Source: Gnetum montanum (taxonomy: Eukaryota; Streptophyta; Gnetopsida; Gnetales; Gnetaceae). From it: a stretch of DNA of 64,000 bases. The position numbers and the translations under genes were made by a program. Numbering within the stretch: the first letter of the stretch is position 1; each line of letters opens with the position of its first letter. The DNA lies in the NCBI GenBank assembly GCA_015680685.1, contig MNCI01014407.1, positions 189,361 through 253,360 of the forward strand, written 5' to 3'. The notes under the pieces are model-generated. The model did not search any database, was not told the DNA's origin, and worked only from the letters and a program-made list of their open reading frames with translations. This document shows positions 11,640-23,538 of this stretch, in pieces.

Positions 11640-13337
11640 CACCAATAACTTAAACCTTTTCAGGAGCTTCACACAGCTAGTGTCACAGCCTCATCATTCG
11701 CTGGTCATCCACGCTCCATCTTTTACGTCTCCTCCTTTCCACCTAGTCATGGGGGAGACCCTGATCCCTGCTGATTCATTTCACTACAACCCTCACCATT
11801 TTATCATTTTTTTTACACTTTTTTGTTTTACACTTTCTTGTTTTAGAATTTTTTTTCCACTTTTTTTTTTGATTTTTTTTCCAATTTTTTTTTTCCATTT
11901 TTTGTCTTACACTTCTTTGTTTTCCACTTTTTGTTTTACAATTTTTTGTTTTCCATTTTTTGTGTTGTTTGTTTACATTTTGTCGTCATATTGTTTGGCA
12001 CAGTCAATTTTCATTATGATGGGTACTATAATAGTCTTCCTAGTTATCTGGTTCCTACCATTGCATGGTTGTCCTCAGATTGCACATCATTTTCACTTCA
12101 TAAACTCGGTAGTGAGTCCACATTATCCACCCATTCACCATTCCATGGTTTTCCTTTTATCGCAAACATGCAACTCCTTCACTTAACAAACATTTTAATG
12201 AATGTGTGACTTGTGTAGTTCCTCAACTGAGGGATGATCCATTGGTTTGAATCGGGTGTGACTTCAAGGGGAATGCTTTATTCGTTGTTCTATTCTGTTC
12301 CTTAGGTTTCTGGTGTGTCCTTACAAATTTTCTACCACTCCACGTCTCTCCCTCCATGGAAGTTTTTGGGCAGTTCGACCTTGCATGGTGTGGTCCTCAT
12401 TGAAAAATTCAAAAGAAAGAAAAAAATATAAAACAACAAAAACAAAAAAAATAAACTAAGGATTCAAAGCACACCCCTTGGTTGGATGCATGTGCACATG
12501 CATGGATCTTCACATGGTGTGGTTCCCCTGCATAGAAAAAAATAAAAAAACAAAACAAATAGTGGTGGGAATTCAAAGCACACCCCTTAGATCACCTCTC
12601 ACAGGCCAAACACATTAGTTATGGGACTTCCTTGGTCCCCTCTAACTTTGTCCCATTTCACTTCCCTCTTCTCACATTTCTTGGAGTGGTGGTTTTCTGC
12701 GGGGTCATTCTTATTTCCTTAGGAGATGGTAGGGACTTTGTCTATCGCTACGAGGTCACTGATTGTAGATGGTTTTGGGTTTGCCCTCAGGAAAGGTTCT
12801 ACCGAGTCACTTAACCATGCTCACATATAGGGTTTTATGTGATCGACACTTAGAATTTCTGTTCTCTCCTCTCCTTCCATTTCCACTTCTTTCTATGCTC
12901 ACCTCATTGCCCTTTTTATGTCTGTGTTTTTGTCATGTTTTCTATAGGTCTCTCATGCCTTGGTGGGTTCTCTTGGTTTGGAGTCTTCATTGGTGACACC
13001 ACTTATCAGCACCTGGGCCCACAGACCCTAGTGTTGAGGGTATGTAGGGGCTACGAAGGTTGTTGCCTGCTATGGGGAGGACCCACCTACATGTTTTTGG
13101 TTTTTCCTATTATGCCTCTGATCCTTTGGATTTGTTGGTTGATTTTTTTCAGTGTTCCATCATTCGATTTCATCCTTGCATGAGTTTGTTTTGACCCCTG
13201 TTCTCCAATTTTGTCTCTTTTTCTTGCTCCAATCCCTTCCTCTTGTCTTCAGCCATGATCGGGCCTTTCCTGTGCTTCAATCGCCTCAATTTGGATTTTC
13301 AAATTTTTCATTTCGGGTGTTTTTGAGTTCGTCAACG
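11640..13337 (+). other. Element B spacer between integrase and extra ORF
   Basis: Noncoding by every frame I read. It contains a long T-rich tract (about 11800-11970) matched by A/T-rich tracts at the same relative place in C (about 21270-21360), D (about 34380-34590) and E (about 30950-31100). It also has a GCATGGTGTGG segment (12388 and again near 12513) that recurs in E near 31488, and the conserved block at 13038-13092. Confidence 0.7.
13038..13092 (+). other. Conserved noncoding block, element B copy
   Basis: In element sense the block reads roughly TATGTAGGGGCTACGAAGG, a short variable part, then GGGGAGGACCCACCTACATG. The same block occurs in C, D, E and F on the element-coding strand between the T-rich spacer and the extra ORF. 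No ORF explains its conservation. Confidence 0.6.
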
Positions 13338-13359
13338 TTGATCTAGGGGTGAAAAGTTC

Positions 13360-13440
13360 TGTGTATACAGGACCCTGTATACGTAGCCACTATGTATACG
13401 TGGCCTTGTCGACATAGAGCCCAAGCCCTATATATACCCC
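13360..13440 (+). promoter_or_regulatory. Candidate internal promoter of the element B extra ORF
   Basis: Three GTATAC words (near 13364, 13377 and 13394) are followed by a TATATATA box at 13429-13436. The 12-mer GTATACGTGGCC at 13394-13405 is the exact reverse complement of GGCCACGTATAC at 16930-16941 in the U3 of B's own LTR. The extra-ORF ATG is about 360 bases downstream. Promoter function is inference; the shared motif and the TATA box are seen directly. Confidence 0.5.
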
Positions 13441-13582
13441 ATCACAGTTTGTTATTTTTTTCATCATTTGGAGTCCAAATTGAGGGGAGTTTTGCCATTT
13501 TTTCTACCTCACCCTTCCCAATGCACCTACATTCCATCACATGTTCGCATCAACATGTCCTTGCCCTTTTATGCAACCAAAG

Positions 13583-13791
13583 GTATGCTCTCAGTCGTGG
13601 GGGGTGGTGCCTTTGTGTAATTAATTAATTAATTAATTAGTTGTTAATTACAAAGTATTTGGCCCTAATCCCTAGGGAGACTTAATGGTGTGACTGTGCC
13701 ATTAACATAACTTGGTCAAACTAAGAAGGTATATCCATACCATTTTAAGCTACTTCTAAATGGTCTAACGGATGGTTATGTTTTTTTTCAG
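13583..13791 (+). other. Candidate leader intron before the element B extra ORF
   Basis: AAAG|GTATGC at 13579-13588 fits a plant splice donor, and TTTTTTTTCAG at 13781-13791 is a strong acceptor ending directly at the ATG. The intervening 209 bases hold the TTAA microsatellite. A start codon lying exactly at an acceptor also fits a spliced subgenomic env-type message using a donor further upstream. The donor choice is uncertain. Confidence 0.4.
13618..13639. repeat. (TTAA)n microsatellite
   Basis: Five to six TAAT/TTAA units in a row just upstream of the element B extra ORF. Confidence 0.9.
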
Positions 13792-16647
13792 ATGGCACCC
13801 AAACCAACGCACCCAAGGGATGAAGGACTATCACAACCAAGGAACAAGTGCCCACATATGGGAAGGGGATGAGGGGTGCAATCGCCAGAGTATGCAGAGG
13901 GTTCTCATGCAACTAGACCCTTCCGCAAACTACCTAACGTGGAATCTATCCACCAGATTCCTGAAGAGGAGATTTCCGATGTGCAATCGCTAGGGGATGA
14001 GACACTTGGGATAGCACCATGGCTTGAGGTCACATTAACCCAGGCCTGTCTTGATGCTATCACACCACGTGAGGTGCAATAGATGATCCTCCAAGAATTA
14101 AACTTTGGACCGTTCCTCGAGAACACGCTAGAAGACGTGAGGCTTCAATTGTAGAACTCTCCGATGTGGCCAATCATCACAACTAGTGGTGAGTGGTACT
14201 TAGGAGAAACATATCTCTTCTGGACGAATCGACAGCTAGGGTCAAGAGTAAGAATCATAGACATATATGTCTCTTACTCTTCAGAAGCAATAGCGTAAGA
14301 TCTAGGGTTTCTTGAAACTGGGACAGATGTGGTAGAAATTCCTAAATAGGACGATCCAGAGGTAAAGGGACAATGGACCAGATGGTGCTATGGGGTAGAG
14401 CACAAGGAATTTGGCTCCTTGACCATGGTGGAGAGAGTCTATTCAAAGATAGCATCTTACCATCTGAATCCAACGATAAGACCCAGCAAATTCACTACCT
14501 TCTCCGCTCATGCATGTGCCACCTTAAGTGGAAATTTTTCCATGAGTCTTCCACAGCTATTATTTTTGGAGATTGAAAAGAGGTTCTCAGAGAACGAACA
14601 TGGAAGAAGAGCTCTCCCCTTTCCCTACTTAATATGAAAGTTGTGTAAACGAGCAAGGATAACACGATATTCTAACGACATCATCTAGCGTGCCCCAATT
14701 ACCTTGTGGTGAGAAATGATGAAAGAAAAAGCTCTTGCTGCCACACAGATAGAGGAAGAGCAGCAACCACCTCCACCACCTGAACAAAAAATGCATCTAG
14801 GTTCACAAACAACAGCAGAATACATCCACGAGATCTGGGAAATGCTCTCGAGTTAGCGATAGTAATCTAGCAGAACTAGTGGAGGAGATGATCCTTTGGT
14901 CTATTGCCCTGCCATGAGCCACTTGGAGCAAGTGGCATAATCAGTCAGCTTGCTTGAAAGGGCAAGGTAGATATTTTCCACCACTCAAGCACCCATTCCA
15001 ACCAGAACAGATCCAAGCATCCGAGATGTATCAACTGCAACCCATCAGTTATTCCTTGAAATCTCAGGGAATGCTGCTACTTTCTTAGTATGCTTGGAAG
15101 ATGGTGAGGGGGCAACGATCTTGGCGATGCAGCACCAGGGACAAGAAGTTGTAGCCGAAGTGGTTGCTGACACAATTGCTACTGTTCTCAATGCACCAAA
15201 AGCACATGTACCAAACATCCATGGTCTACAAGATGTACAGGTGTCTGCTGGGACTTCACGTAGCAGGATTGATGCAGCCCAATATGAAGAATTGTTGGAC
15301 TGACTAGTAGGAACTAGGCAACTACTTCCAAATGTCTTTGATCTTCCAGACAACATCACTGTGACCCAATTGGAGCTACTCTTGGCAAGGGGCAAGAGCC
15401 TTATTTTGGAAGGGCAACTAGAAGCTGCTCAAGCTGCTTATCAGAGCTTGGCAATAGAGGTAGCCCAATTAAGAGCCTAGCTTGCCAATCCAGCCATCCT
15501 CAGCCATGAGATCACCATAGATGAAGCTTTTCAATAACTTCAGCTTAAACTTCAGTTTGTTGAGGATGTAAGGGAGATGACGATCCTAGATAAGTTCGTA
15601 GCAAACACTCGAGCGTATCACTTAGAGAAGGACTTGGCAGTGGTTCGCCAGGAGAATGTGCAGTTGACCGCAGAAGTTCATCGCCTATGCTATGTTGGTG
15701 TAGAGAACGAGCACATGAAAGATTTCATCCACCAACAGTAGGAGGAGCTAGCTAGGGTGAACGCAGATATAAGAAGTTTGGCTACTAAGAATCAAAATCT
15801 GTCAATGAAGGAGATTCGGGCATTGCAACAGAAGTCTATAACTGAAATTGCCGCATGGAAGAACAAGGTCCTAAAATTTGAAAAATTCAAAACTCATTAC
15901 AGGGACCAAGTGGGATTGCAGAAGGAGGTTAACGAGAAGCACATTCAAGTTGCTAAAGCCTAGATGAACCAAGTGCTCCAGTAGCTCCAAGAAGGAGGCA
16001 ATGTATGGCCATCCATCTTTAATGGATTGAACGCCTACAATTAGGCTGAAATCCACCTAAAGGAGCTAAAAATTGAAGAAATAACAGAATACAGGGAGTT
16101 AGCCAACCTTCAGTATGTAAACCTGGCTATGCTCATAGCTGGGAGACTGTAGTCCAAGTTAGAAAAATAAGTGGCTGCCTCGTATTCCTTATACGAGGGT
16201 GAGTTCCAGGTGCACAAGGCAATAAAACAAAAGCTAGCACTAGCAAACACGGAACTCGAGGTCCTCTGCACAAGCTTTGAAGGCCAACGTACCATCGTGG
16301 AGGACCTGGCCTGAAGAATGAGTGACTACCAACAACTGCAAGCATTAATTCAAGCGTTCGATATCGAACATAAACAATTCGCAACCTAGTTTGTGAATTT
16401 AAAAGAACTCATTCTAGCACTGCCTTTCCCTTGGGAAATTTGAGTTCTAGCACACATTGGAGAAGCTGCCTAGACCGTGAACAACCCCAAAAGCAAAGAA
16501 GAGAAAATGAAAACTCTCTTGGAGGCTTTCTGGCTATCTCCAAAAGTTGCAATTGCCGCGGGGTTACCGATGTCCGTTTTGCCACAAAAGCATGGGCTAG
16601 ACGTTGGAGAAGGTCTGTCAAAACCACCGCCCTCATGGATGGTGTGA
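13792..16647 (+). pseudogene. Element B extra (env-like) ORF, 951 codons, 26 internal stops
   Basis: One uninterrupted frame from the MAPK start to a TGA at 16645. It has a basic N-terminus, then a domain at about residues 90-285 shared with elements C and D. That domain includes WYLGETYLFW, ERVYSKIASYH and the LPFPYLI...KLC end, resembling the plant envelope-like / putative plant transposon protein family of Athila-type elements. A QQPPPPP hinge follows near residue 325, then a second shared block (EDGEGATILAMQHQG, about residue 435), then a long heptad-rich, Gln/Glu-rich C-terminal half that should form coiled coil. I counted 26 internal nonsense codons (15 TAG, 6 TGA, 5 TAA) and no frameshift. 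It sits where env lies in Athila/Calypso elements. I see no clear signal peptide or membrane anchor, so a fusion role is not supported. Confidence 0.8.
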
Positions 16648-16887
16648 TCTTCCCTAGCAATTTTGTGCATTTTCCTACACTGTAGAGGCTCCAGAACCAG
16701 CGAGGTGTTCAATTTTGTCTCTGAACACTTCCATTTTTGTAATTTTTTCTCATTTGTAACTCAGGCACTTGGTAAATTCATGTCACGTCATGTGTGTGTC
16801 ATTTTTTTGTTTAAGTCATGTGTGTTGTTAATAAGAATCCATACCTTCCAAATTATAAAGTAACTCAAGGATGAGTTTTTATTCAAT

Positions 16888-16897
16888 CGTGGGAGTA
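16888..16897 (+). other. Element B polypurine tract
   Basis: CGTGGGAGTA directly before the LTR start TGATGAAG. E has TCGTGGTAGTA and F has CATGGGGGTA in the same position. A motif upstream (AACTCAAGGATGAGTTTTTA) is also shared with E and F. Confidence 0.75.
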
Positions 16898-17834
16898 TGA
16901 TGAAGTGTCAAAAGTCAATGCGTCAATTGGGCCACGTATACGGGGCCGCATATACACAGCCACATCAATGCGGTTCCGTCAATGTAGCCTCCCTATGTAG
17001 ATGTGGCCCCATTTGCATAGCCATCCTTCTCGGCCTATAAATATGAGGGCCTTCCACCTCATTTAGGCATCTTTTGGAGTAGTTGTAGTGAAGCTCTTGT
17101 AGTTTGCTCTCGCAAGAGATAGAATATTTTCCAAGTGCTCGTAGCAAGTGTAAGAAAAGTGATCAGATCTTTATTCGAGCGCTGTTGTATTGAGCCCATT
17201 GGCATGATAGCAATAAATACGAACTGTTCAAGCATACCTTGCAACATTTGGACTTAGTTATTTCATTCTTTTAATAGTTTAAAATGTTTATGCTTTATTA
17301 ATTACTTGTTGATGCTTTATTAGTTACTTATTGATTATTTATGTTTTCATTATTATAATTTCAATCGTTATTGTTCATTCATAGTTTGTTAAAGACATAA
17401 GTATGACCATCTCAAACGTAATCTAGACACTTGGTAAGCCCAGCAACGCTTAACATCTGGTAACCCAGTAGTGTTAGGAAATACTCAGAATGTGCTCGGA
17501 AGATGGGATCAGATACTTATGTTAGGAGTAGTTAGAATATAAACTAGGATAATTAGAGATTAGATAATAGTTTATTCCTTACTTTCCATACCTAAATTAG
17601 TCACCGAAAAGATAATTAAAAATATATAAAAATCATTATCCTTAGTCTCACTTAACCATTGTAAACAGGACCTCACAAGTGAGATTAGGATGATAATGAC
17701 CATTCTAACCCAAGGTTTCACTGGTTAGAAGTCTAGTATATGTTAAGTGCTTACAGTCTATGGATTTCGACCAAGTCACGTGTGAACACTCGTGATTTGT
17801 ATGGTTGGGCATAGGGATACCTAGCCGCTCATCA
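16898..17834 (+). repeat. Element B 3' LTR (937 bp)
   Basis: Runs from TGATGAAGTG after the polypurine tract to CGCTCATCA. The U3 contains GTATAC-type words, the TATA box CCTATAAATATG lies at 17038-17049, and the last 90 bases (GTATGGTTGGGCATAGGG and following) match the ends of the E, F and G LTRs. The sequence right after it is the interrupted extra ORF of element C. Confidence 0.9.
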
Positions 17835-19397
17835 ATTGTGCTACCGTAACATCTTTTGGGATGTCAAACAAGGACGTCATCACTTCTCCTATTTGCAACA
17901 ATTGATCAAGCACATCCTTATGTTTTGCAAGAGTCATTGAGGGATTGACTAGAGTTTGAGTATCCCATGCTTCTATGAAATCTACCTATGACACAACAGG
18001 GATGTTAAAAAATTCTTTGATGTGGTCTATGATCACCTTTATGGCTCCTACTGCATCCTGGTGTTGCATGACCACCATTGTGGCCCCTTCACCAGTCTCC
18101 AATTGCACCTGAAAGGATGTAGTGTTCCTTGAAATTTTTTGCGACCAAGAAGTCTCCCCTCCTCTTGTCTAAATGGACACCTCACATCATGTGTAATCTA
18201 TAGAGACAGTGGTCCATACGGTATCGTGGATGATGTTGAAGAGATTTGCATGATCACGACTTCCGCAAATGATTGTCTCAGTGATGGCCTTGAGATGGCT
18301 CATCAACGGTCGATAATCCTGTGGTGGTGGTGGTGGTTGATGTTGCTAGCTCGTGCTAGGTCCTACTTCTTGTTGTTAGTTGGGTCCCATGCTTGGAAGT
18401 TGACTGGGCCCTGCAAGTTAAGTTTTAGTGGGCTCCACTATCTATTCTTGCTCTTGTTCTAGCTCCAGCATCTCACTAGCAATTTTCCTTGTAGTTGGTG
18501 ACTTCAGCAGTTTGGCATATGAAGCATTTTGAGCTCTTCTAAGGACATCATTAGTGTATCCTCAAATACCAGCATGCTTGCACAGCTTCCTGATGAGACA
18601 AGGGAAGGGCAATGCAAACTTCCCTATCTTGTGTTCATTAAACTGCCTTAAGATCTCCATGAAATATAGATGAGGTAGGTTAGCATTAACCTTTCCCATC
18701 AATATCGCACTTCCTCTTGCTTCATATGTTAAAATTTTATTCAACCCTTTTGTGGGAAAGATGTGATAAGTTCCAATTTTAAAGTATATCTTCTCTTCCA
18801 ACGTCAACTCTCCATAGGTCTTTTATCCTTACCATACGCCCTGTCTAACCAAACCCTCCGTGCATCAACATTAGAGCAAGTAGATAGATGAGAAACCTTT
18901 GGCTCTATGTTCAGAAGGTTTAACACTTCCAAAATGGCTTTGATGGAAAAATCAACAGACACACCATAAATGTCAACTATGGTGCCCTCTTCTTTTTTGT
19001 GCCAAAATTGGTACATTTCTCCTAAGTACCATGGACTGATTTTGGAGAGGATAGGCCATAATGGGGACCCTTTGAGATGGTCCCTAATGGCTTCAGGAGA
19101 GAATTTTGTGAAAGGTCTGAAGTTTAATTCCACAATCACTACAGCTAATGTGGACCTTTCACGGATGGCCTAGACACATTTCGGAGGCAATGTGAGGTGT
19201 TGTCCTAGTTCAGGCGTTGCAGTAGCTGCTCCTTTTGTCTATCCCAATTGTACAGTGGTAGGGCCTTCTTGATGGATATTGAATGATTGCTCCTCCTGCT
19301 TTGCATGTTGTCCAGTAGGCACTTTTCCTTTACCTCTCTTGGGTTGCTTGAATGCACCTTGAGAGGGACCTTCCTATTGTCTACACTTTGGGGCCAT
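17835..19397 (-). pseudogene. Element C extra (env-like) ORF, interrupted by element B
   Basis: Starts MAPK at 19397, followed by a GPSQGA and basic KRGKGK stretch, then the shared domain (VELNFRPFTKF, WYLGEMYQFW, IVDIYGVSVDFSIKAI, then LPFPCLIRKLCKHAGI ending near 18562). Further down are a PPPPPQDYRP hinge and the LETGEGATMVVMQHQD block at about 18120-18070. The last residues before the break (GEVMTSLFDIPKDVTVAQ) align with the element B protein around residue 515, so the coiled-coil half lies left of element B outside the window. One frameshift near 18805 and several stops break it. Confidence 0.82.
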
Positions 19398-19894
19398 TTG
19401 CAATCACACAAGCCCAATCATTAGTAAGGTTGCTTACCAAAGTTAAGTTATAGCTTACTTCTTGCCTTAATGAGTTTGTTTTGATGTTATGTGATTTTAA
19501 AGTTAGGAATTTTTATGGAAATGTCCCCAAAAGATTTTAGTATTTGGTCCACTTTGCTTAGGTGGTTTCAGAGTTTAATTTCCCAATATAGATAAGGAGA
19601 TGAAATTATTTTTGATGCATGTTTATTATTTTTATAAATTTTTACCCTTATTAGTTTCCTTTGGATGATGAAAAATTCCAAAAAATTTATATGCAATTCG
19701 GTATGTACCCCTTCCCTATAACTAAGTTGAACACTTTGGGTTCAAATAGGTTCAAACGGAATGAAAATTAGAGCACTAGAGAGCAAGTTATGGTTATCGA
19801 AATAAGAGATGTGCAATCACAAGTCGTAGAAGAAAATTTGAAAAACTTGCCCCACTTGAATAGTTGCAAATGATGTTGATAGGTGCTGGGGGTC

Positions 19895-20000
19895 CATATA
19901 TATATATTTTAAGGACACGATATCACGTACCTGCTAGTGGGGACCCAATATCATGCTAGACTCGATATCGGGGACCTAATATCGTGTCCTATCAAAAATA
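19895..20000 (-). promoter_or_regulatory. Candidate internal promoter of the element C extra ORF
   Basis: On the coding strand, several GATATC/GATATT words are followed by a TATATATATA box (about 19896-19907), roughly 500 bases upstream of the MAPK start at 19397. The 12-mer CGATATCACGTA at 19918-19929 recurs exactly at 24365-24376 in the U3 of C's own LTR, in the same orientation. This mirrors the B arrangement with a different motif. Confidence 0.5.
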
Positions 20001-20288
20001 GGGCACTTAGAAAATTGACAAATTTTTTGAACTCCAAGGTATAAATTGAGGACGTGTAGGTCAATGTAAAGGGGTTCAGGGTAATACGACTGGTCCTAAA
20101 GGAAAAAAGAGTATAATGGTGTAAAATTTGTCAATGAAAATCATGAAGAGTAGGAGAAAAAAGGACATGTGTTAGCTCATAGGAACATGTAAGCTGGAAG
20201 GATGATAAGGGAAAGAAAAAAATTGGTAATACTTAGAGGGTATAAGATGATGTGTGGGAGATGTGTTAAAAGTACAAATTATGAGAGT

Positions 20289-20349
20289 CATGCAATTGGG
20301 TCCTCCCCAAGTAGGTTCCAACCTATAGTGCCCTTGCATAACCACACCC
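20289..20349 (-). other. Conserved noncoding block, element C copy
   Basis: Plus-strand text includes GGGTCCTCCCCAAGTAGG and TTCCAACCTATAGTGCCC, near-identical to F (51620-51677) and close to D (27144-27200). It lies between the spacer and the internal promoter region. Confidence 0.65.
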
Positions 20350-21389
20350 TAAAATGTTTGTAGGCATTAGAAGGGTTAAATATAATCTACATTGATGCAA
20401 TAAAACACACACATGCTAAATACCACCATGATGAGGTATGAATTCCATGCTACACAAGACACAAGTTGAAAAAATACATGAACAGTGAGATGAGGAAAAT
20501 TGTAGAAGCGATTGCAGAGATTGGGAGATGAGGTAACTAACTTAGGGCATAATGAATCCTACATGTAAGGAATGATTAATGTGTCATTAACCTATCGCTT
20601 CAAAATTAGGACCAAGTCCATTCCTCTGATCAGTGACATCGCATAGTTTCATCCTAATGATAGACAACAATAAGAGCACCATGATAGAAAGGTGTACGAT
20701 TACTTGGCATTTTGTTCAAGAGAGGAGTGATTCAGAATTGCTTTGGCCACTTTGCCACACTCTTCTTGCTCTCTTTTTTTTTTCATCATCATTCATCATT
20801 TTTTTTGAATACTTAATCCATAGAAGCCACCTAACTTCAGGAGTGGGTGCATGTCTTTCCAATGGAACCCCCTAGAATAGCATTATTTTTCCTTGATTGA
20901 GTGCCTTTTGATTACTCTTACTCCCATTTTTCATTAGATCTACAAGGATCTTACTATAACCAAGTTGTATGATAACTCCTACAGATGTCACCAAAGAGAA
21001 TCCACAAGTCCCCTTGATCTCACACCTTGGCCATTCCCACTTAGTCCATCCTTCTTCACTCTAGGTATAATAGCACAAGGTTACTTTAAAGTTTTAATTA
21101 TTAGTGATATCACTGTACCCAGAGTAGAACATTTTATTGATAGAATGGGTGGATGGATGTTGTGGGCTTGCTATTCAAATAATTAGTCACCTAAGACTTG
21201 ATAGCATAAAACAACACCTAAACCATCGATTCACATGAGTGTTTTATTCATAGATGAGATTACTCATAAAAAAGGTAAAAAGATAAAAAGATAAAAAAAA
21301 ATCAAAAAATAAGTTGAAAAGTGAAAAACTAAAAAATAAAAATTTCAAAATTTAAAAAAATGAGAAATATTTATTAATCCTGCTTGTTA
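20350..21389 (-). other. Element C spacer
   Basis: No coding frame recognised. It includes an A/T-rich tract (21270-21360 on the plus strand) matching the T-rich spacers of B and E, and long stretches nearly identical to F 51700-52760. It lies between the gag stop and the conserved block, where pol is absent. Confidence 0.65.
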
Positions 21390-23403
21390 TTAGAATGGGG
21401 GGTATCCCCCATAACTAAATGGTTGAGCATGGCTAGGATTAATAAATGAAGAATTGGAATCCTTGCATATTGAAAATATTGGAACTCGGTCATACTTACC
21501 CCATTGGGGTTCACACACTTAATTATAGTAAGCATAGTGTAGCAATTTATAAGATGTAGTCAATTGATGAGTGGTTGACCCATTATGGTACCCTTGACTA
21601 TAAGATGATATGCAAGGATCAACATGTCTCCCCATGTGGCTATATTCATTGGGTTGCATGGTTGTTGGAGTATTGAGTGGTGGTCCTAATAAGGTAACAT
21701 GAGGCATTGGGTTCAAAGAGGAAGATGCACCATAATGCTAGACTTGTGTTGAGTTGGCAGATGTAGTGGTTTCTAAATTGTGGTGTCCCTTTCTATGGTC
21801 ACATTTAAAGAAGGGAAGTTTATGATGTTATGGAGGATTCTGAATACTATTGACAGTAGAAGCATAAGTAACATTCGTGGGTTGATGCTATGATGCAAAT
21901 CCCTTGGGAACAACTGGTGGCAATGTAGAAAGAGGTTAATGATAAGAATGTCCGAATTGAGGAGAAGTGTAAGGTACCCAAGGTGGTGGTCCTGTTGGTA
22001 AGGGTACGGGTTGATAATATTAAGGAGAATAATAATAATGTGGTGAGATAGAGGATGTTGGCCTAGTTGGGGAAATAGGATGTTGGCCTAGTTGGGGAAA
22101 TAGGATGTTAGACTTGATAAGCACTTAAGTTTAGATGGTATGTAGGATATAACCAGTTTGGGAGTAGCCTCCCCCACGACTGGGATTGTTGTCACTATGA
22201 TTGAACACAGTATTTTTGTACGAACTCTAGATGTAAAATTCTTCCGCAATGCTCATGTAAATGTGACAAGATTGGACATTGGCCCTTGGGGTGATCGTAC
22301 AGGCAAATGTTGCATTGATACATATGATTGGCAGTTAAGCTCTTATTCTCTTCTACCCTTCTTTTCGATTATCTAAGGGTATTTTTTCCTACTTCATGAT
22401 TCATCATGACTCTACCTCCAATAATGTTGGCATATTCTCTACATTTTTTATGCATCCATTCCATCATCTTATTGATCTTTGCCTCATCTTCATCCAATGA
22501 TTGTAGTACTAGTAAAGATGGTTCCACCTCCTTGAGGTGAGTTGATTTCTCCTCTTTATTATCATCGGCCCTTATTGAATAAGGTTTTGGGCTTGTTGAG
22601 ATTTTTCAATGTTCTCCCATTTAGCCATTTCTCATTCTTCTTTTTCTACATGGTTGATAAGATCTTGGAATTAATGGGTTTGTAGCTCATATAGTTAACC
22701 TTAGGCATACATCCCTAGGGTCTCCCTTGTTTCATTATGAATCCCATCTATGATATGGTACATTAGCCTCTCCTTAGAGAACCCATGGCTTGGGCAGTTG
22801 TTTAACAAATGCATAATATATTTCTAAGGCCATGTCCAAGGGTTCATGTTGTGCTTATTTCCACTCTTGGATTTTTCTCCTCAAGGCTGACACTCTTGCA
22901 TAAGTTTGATATCTTTTGTTGAAGGGTTCTACCATTGTTGGCCAATGTCGAATTGATTTTGGTTTTAATCACCTATACCACACTTTTGCATGGCCAACAA
23001 GTGTCAGAGGCAAGAGCTTAAGCTTTTTCCATCCATTATCAATGTTGTTCCATGCACAGGCATCATAGAAGGCTCATAGGTAATCTTGTGGATCTAAATC
23101 ATAGCCTCTTGATATGTTGGAAAAGTTGTTTAAATCAAGCTTGGGTAGATAGCTTTCTTTGCAATGCCTATAGGATATTCGAACAACCTCTTGTATTTCC
23201 GTTAGGCTTGTAGTGGTCAGTAGGGGTTCATCATCACTAGGCATTTGTGAGTTGGGATGATGTTGTTTGCATTTATGCTCATAGGAGACCCCTACGTTAG
23301 ATTGGGTACTCCAAAATTCATCTTCATCATCGTATAATTCATTGGTTTTCCAATGAATTGCCCTCCCAGTTGTTATGTTATCATAATCTTGTGAGAGAGA
23401 CAT
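21390..23403 (-). pseudogene. Element C gag
   Basis: Starts MSLSQDYDN at 23403, the same start as in E (28949) and F (55021). The capsid-type domain follows (LPKLDLNNFSN, then the WYR and AL-R-YY blocks, best read in F). Near 22320 is the zinc knuckle CNICLYDHPKGQC, which has spacing C-x2-C-x3-H-x4-C, one residue shorter than the usual knuckle. The C-terminal third is Pro/His/Gln/Ser-rich, ending YGGYPPF. Stops and small frameshifts are frequent. Confidence 0.78.
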
Positions 23404-23519
23404 TGTGTGTGAATTTGGGTATGACTTAATTAAAATTAATTTCTTTTCTAAAAGATGTATCATGAATATTTTGTTACAACGATCTTGTATGATGTAACTA
23501 ATCTAAATAACTAGCACCA

Positions 23520-23537
23520 TCCCTGGTAGTAGTGCCA
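23520..23537 (-). other. Element C primer binding site
   Basis: On the coding strand the LTR end CTCATCA is followed by T and then TGGCACTACTACCAGGGA, which resembles the TGGCGCCGTTGCCGGGGA-type site of many Athila/Tat elements with several transitions. Confidence 0.65.
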
Positions 23538-23538
23538 A

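Larger units (their letters stand above)
10057..17834 (+). mobile_element. Element B: pol-bearing Athila/Tat-like retrotransposon, 3' half
   Basis: B starts inside its RNase H exactly at the end of element A and runs through integrase, a T-rich spacer, a 951-codon extra ORF, a polypurine tract and a 3' LTR ending at 17834. Its 5' half should lie left of element A, outside the window. The base after the 3' LTR falls inside the extra ORF of element C. The pol segment (frame of 10059) and the extra ORF (frame of 13792) each hold one frame from end to end, with many nonsense codons but no frameshift that I can find. Confidence 0.9.

Noticed and set aside
13792-16647. Stop-codon reassignment or readthrough explaining the 26 nonsense codons
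   Set aside because: The pol of the same element, element A and the LINE carry similar stops, often where Trp, Gln or Arg codons are expected. Plants use the standard nuclear code. Deamination is simpler.
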